Shown here piece after piece: positions 63,969 to 64,000 of a stretch of 64,000 bases of DNA (positions within the stretch are counted from its first letter, which is position 1; each line of letters opens with the position of its first letter). The notes under the pieces were generated by a model that was given only the letters and a program-made list of their open reading frames with translations, was not told the origin of the DNA and searched no databases. Source of the DNA: Auricularia sp. M13 (taxonomy: Eukaryota > Basidiomycota > Agaricomycetes > Auriculariales > Auriculariaceae); assembly GCA_037042915.1 (NCBI GenBank), contig CM073202.1:3286001-3350000 (forward strand), in the 5' to 3' direction. The position numbers were made by a program, and so were the translations under genes.

Positions 63969-64000
63969 GATACGAGCGTGCGGAGAGTGACGCGTTTCGG

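Overview
The window looks like nuclear DNA of a basidiomycete, most likely an Agaricomycete. Genes are GC-rich and broken by introns of about 40-80 bp with GT..AG ends. There is a local expansion of fast-evolving F-box genes and a KDZ-type DNA transposon with the basidiomycete CxC signature. Housekeeping genes (Kin1-type kinase, NADP isocitrate dehydrogenase, TVP38-type Golgi protein) have fungal architecture. The species cannot be read from the sequence. All intron positions were placed by eye from frame continuity and splice signals.

Layout. 1-9.8 kb: N-terminus of a gene leaving the left edge; a secreted class-3 lipase whose nucleophile position reads Asp instead of Ser; F-box genes of types A and B; a secreted CVNH lectin-like protein; a second type-A F-box gene. 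9.8-16.2 kb: mostly non-coding, with a degenerate ~270-bp tandem repeat, one small Pro/Gln-rich protein, a 178-bp TA-flanked MITE and a second CVNH-like gene. 16.25-33.5 kb: a block I read as one ~17-kb composite KDZ transposon. It holds seven genes on both strands: a CxC/RNase H-like transposase fused to a Ulp1-type peptidase, a large protein ending in a Gln/Pro-rich tail with repeated aromatic-x-Tyr-Gly motifs, and five smaller proteins, three with clear coiled coils. Copies of a short palindrome (TATCAC-n-GTGATA and half-sites) recur between its genes and near both ends. 34.4-36 kb: third type-A F-box gene. 37-40.3 kb: one arm of an inverted segmental duplication with a type-C F-box gene, and a 480-bp element with ~105-bp terminal inverted repeats sitting 10 bp before that gene's start codon. 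40.3-49.9 kb: unique genes (Kin1/MARK-like kinase with C-terminal KA1 domain, an acetoacetate-decarboxylase-like protein, an unknown protein). 50-52.5 kb: the second, decayed arm of the inverted duplication. 52.6-64 kb: type-D F-box gene, TVP38-like protein, mitochondrial NADP-IDH, a frame-disrupted type-C-like F-box gene and a type-E F-box gene.

How the parts relate. Nine F-box genes or relics of at least five subfamilies surround a few conserved genes and a large mobile element, so this is a dynamic region driven by duplication, inversion and transposition. The KDZ block is the most unusual part. Its cargo genes are tightly packed (two convergent genes have stop codons 4 bp apart) and all lie inside the zone of the palindromic motif, which suggests one mobile unit.
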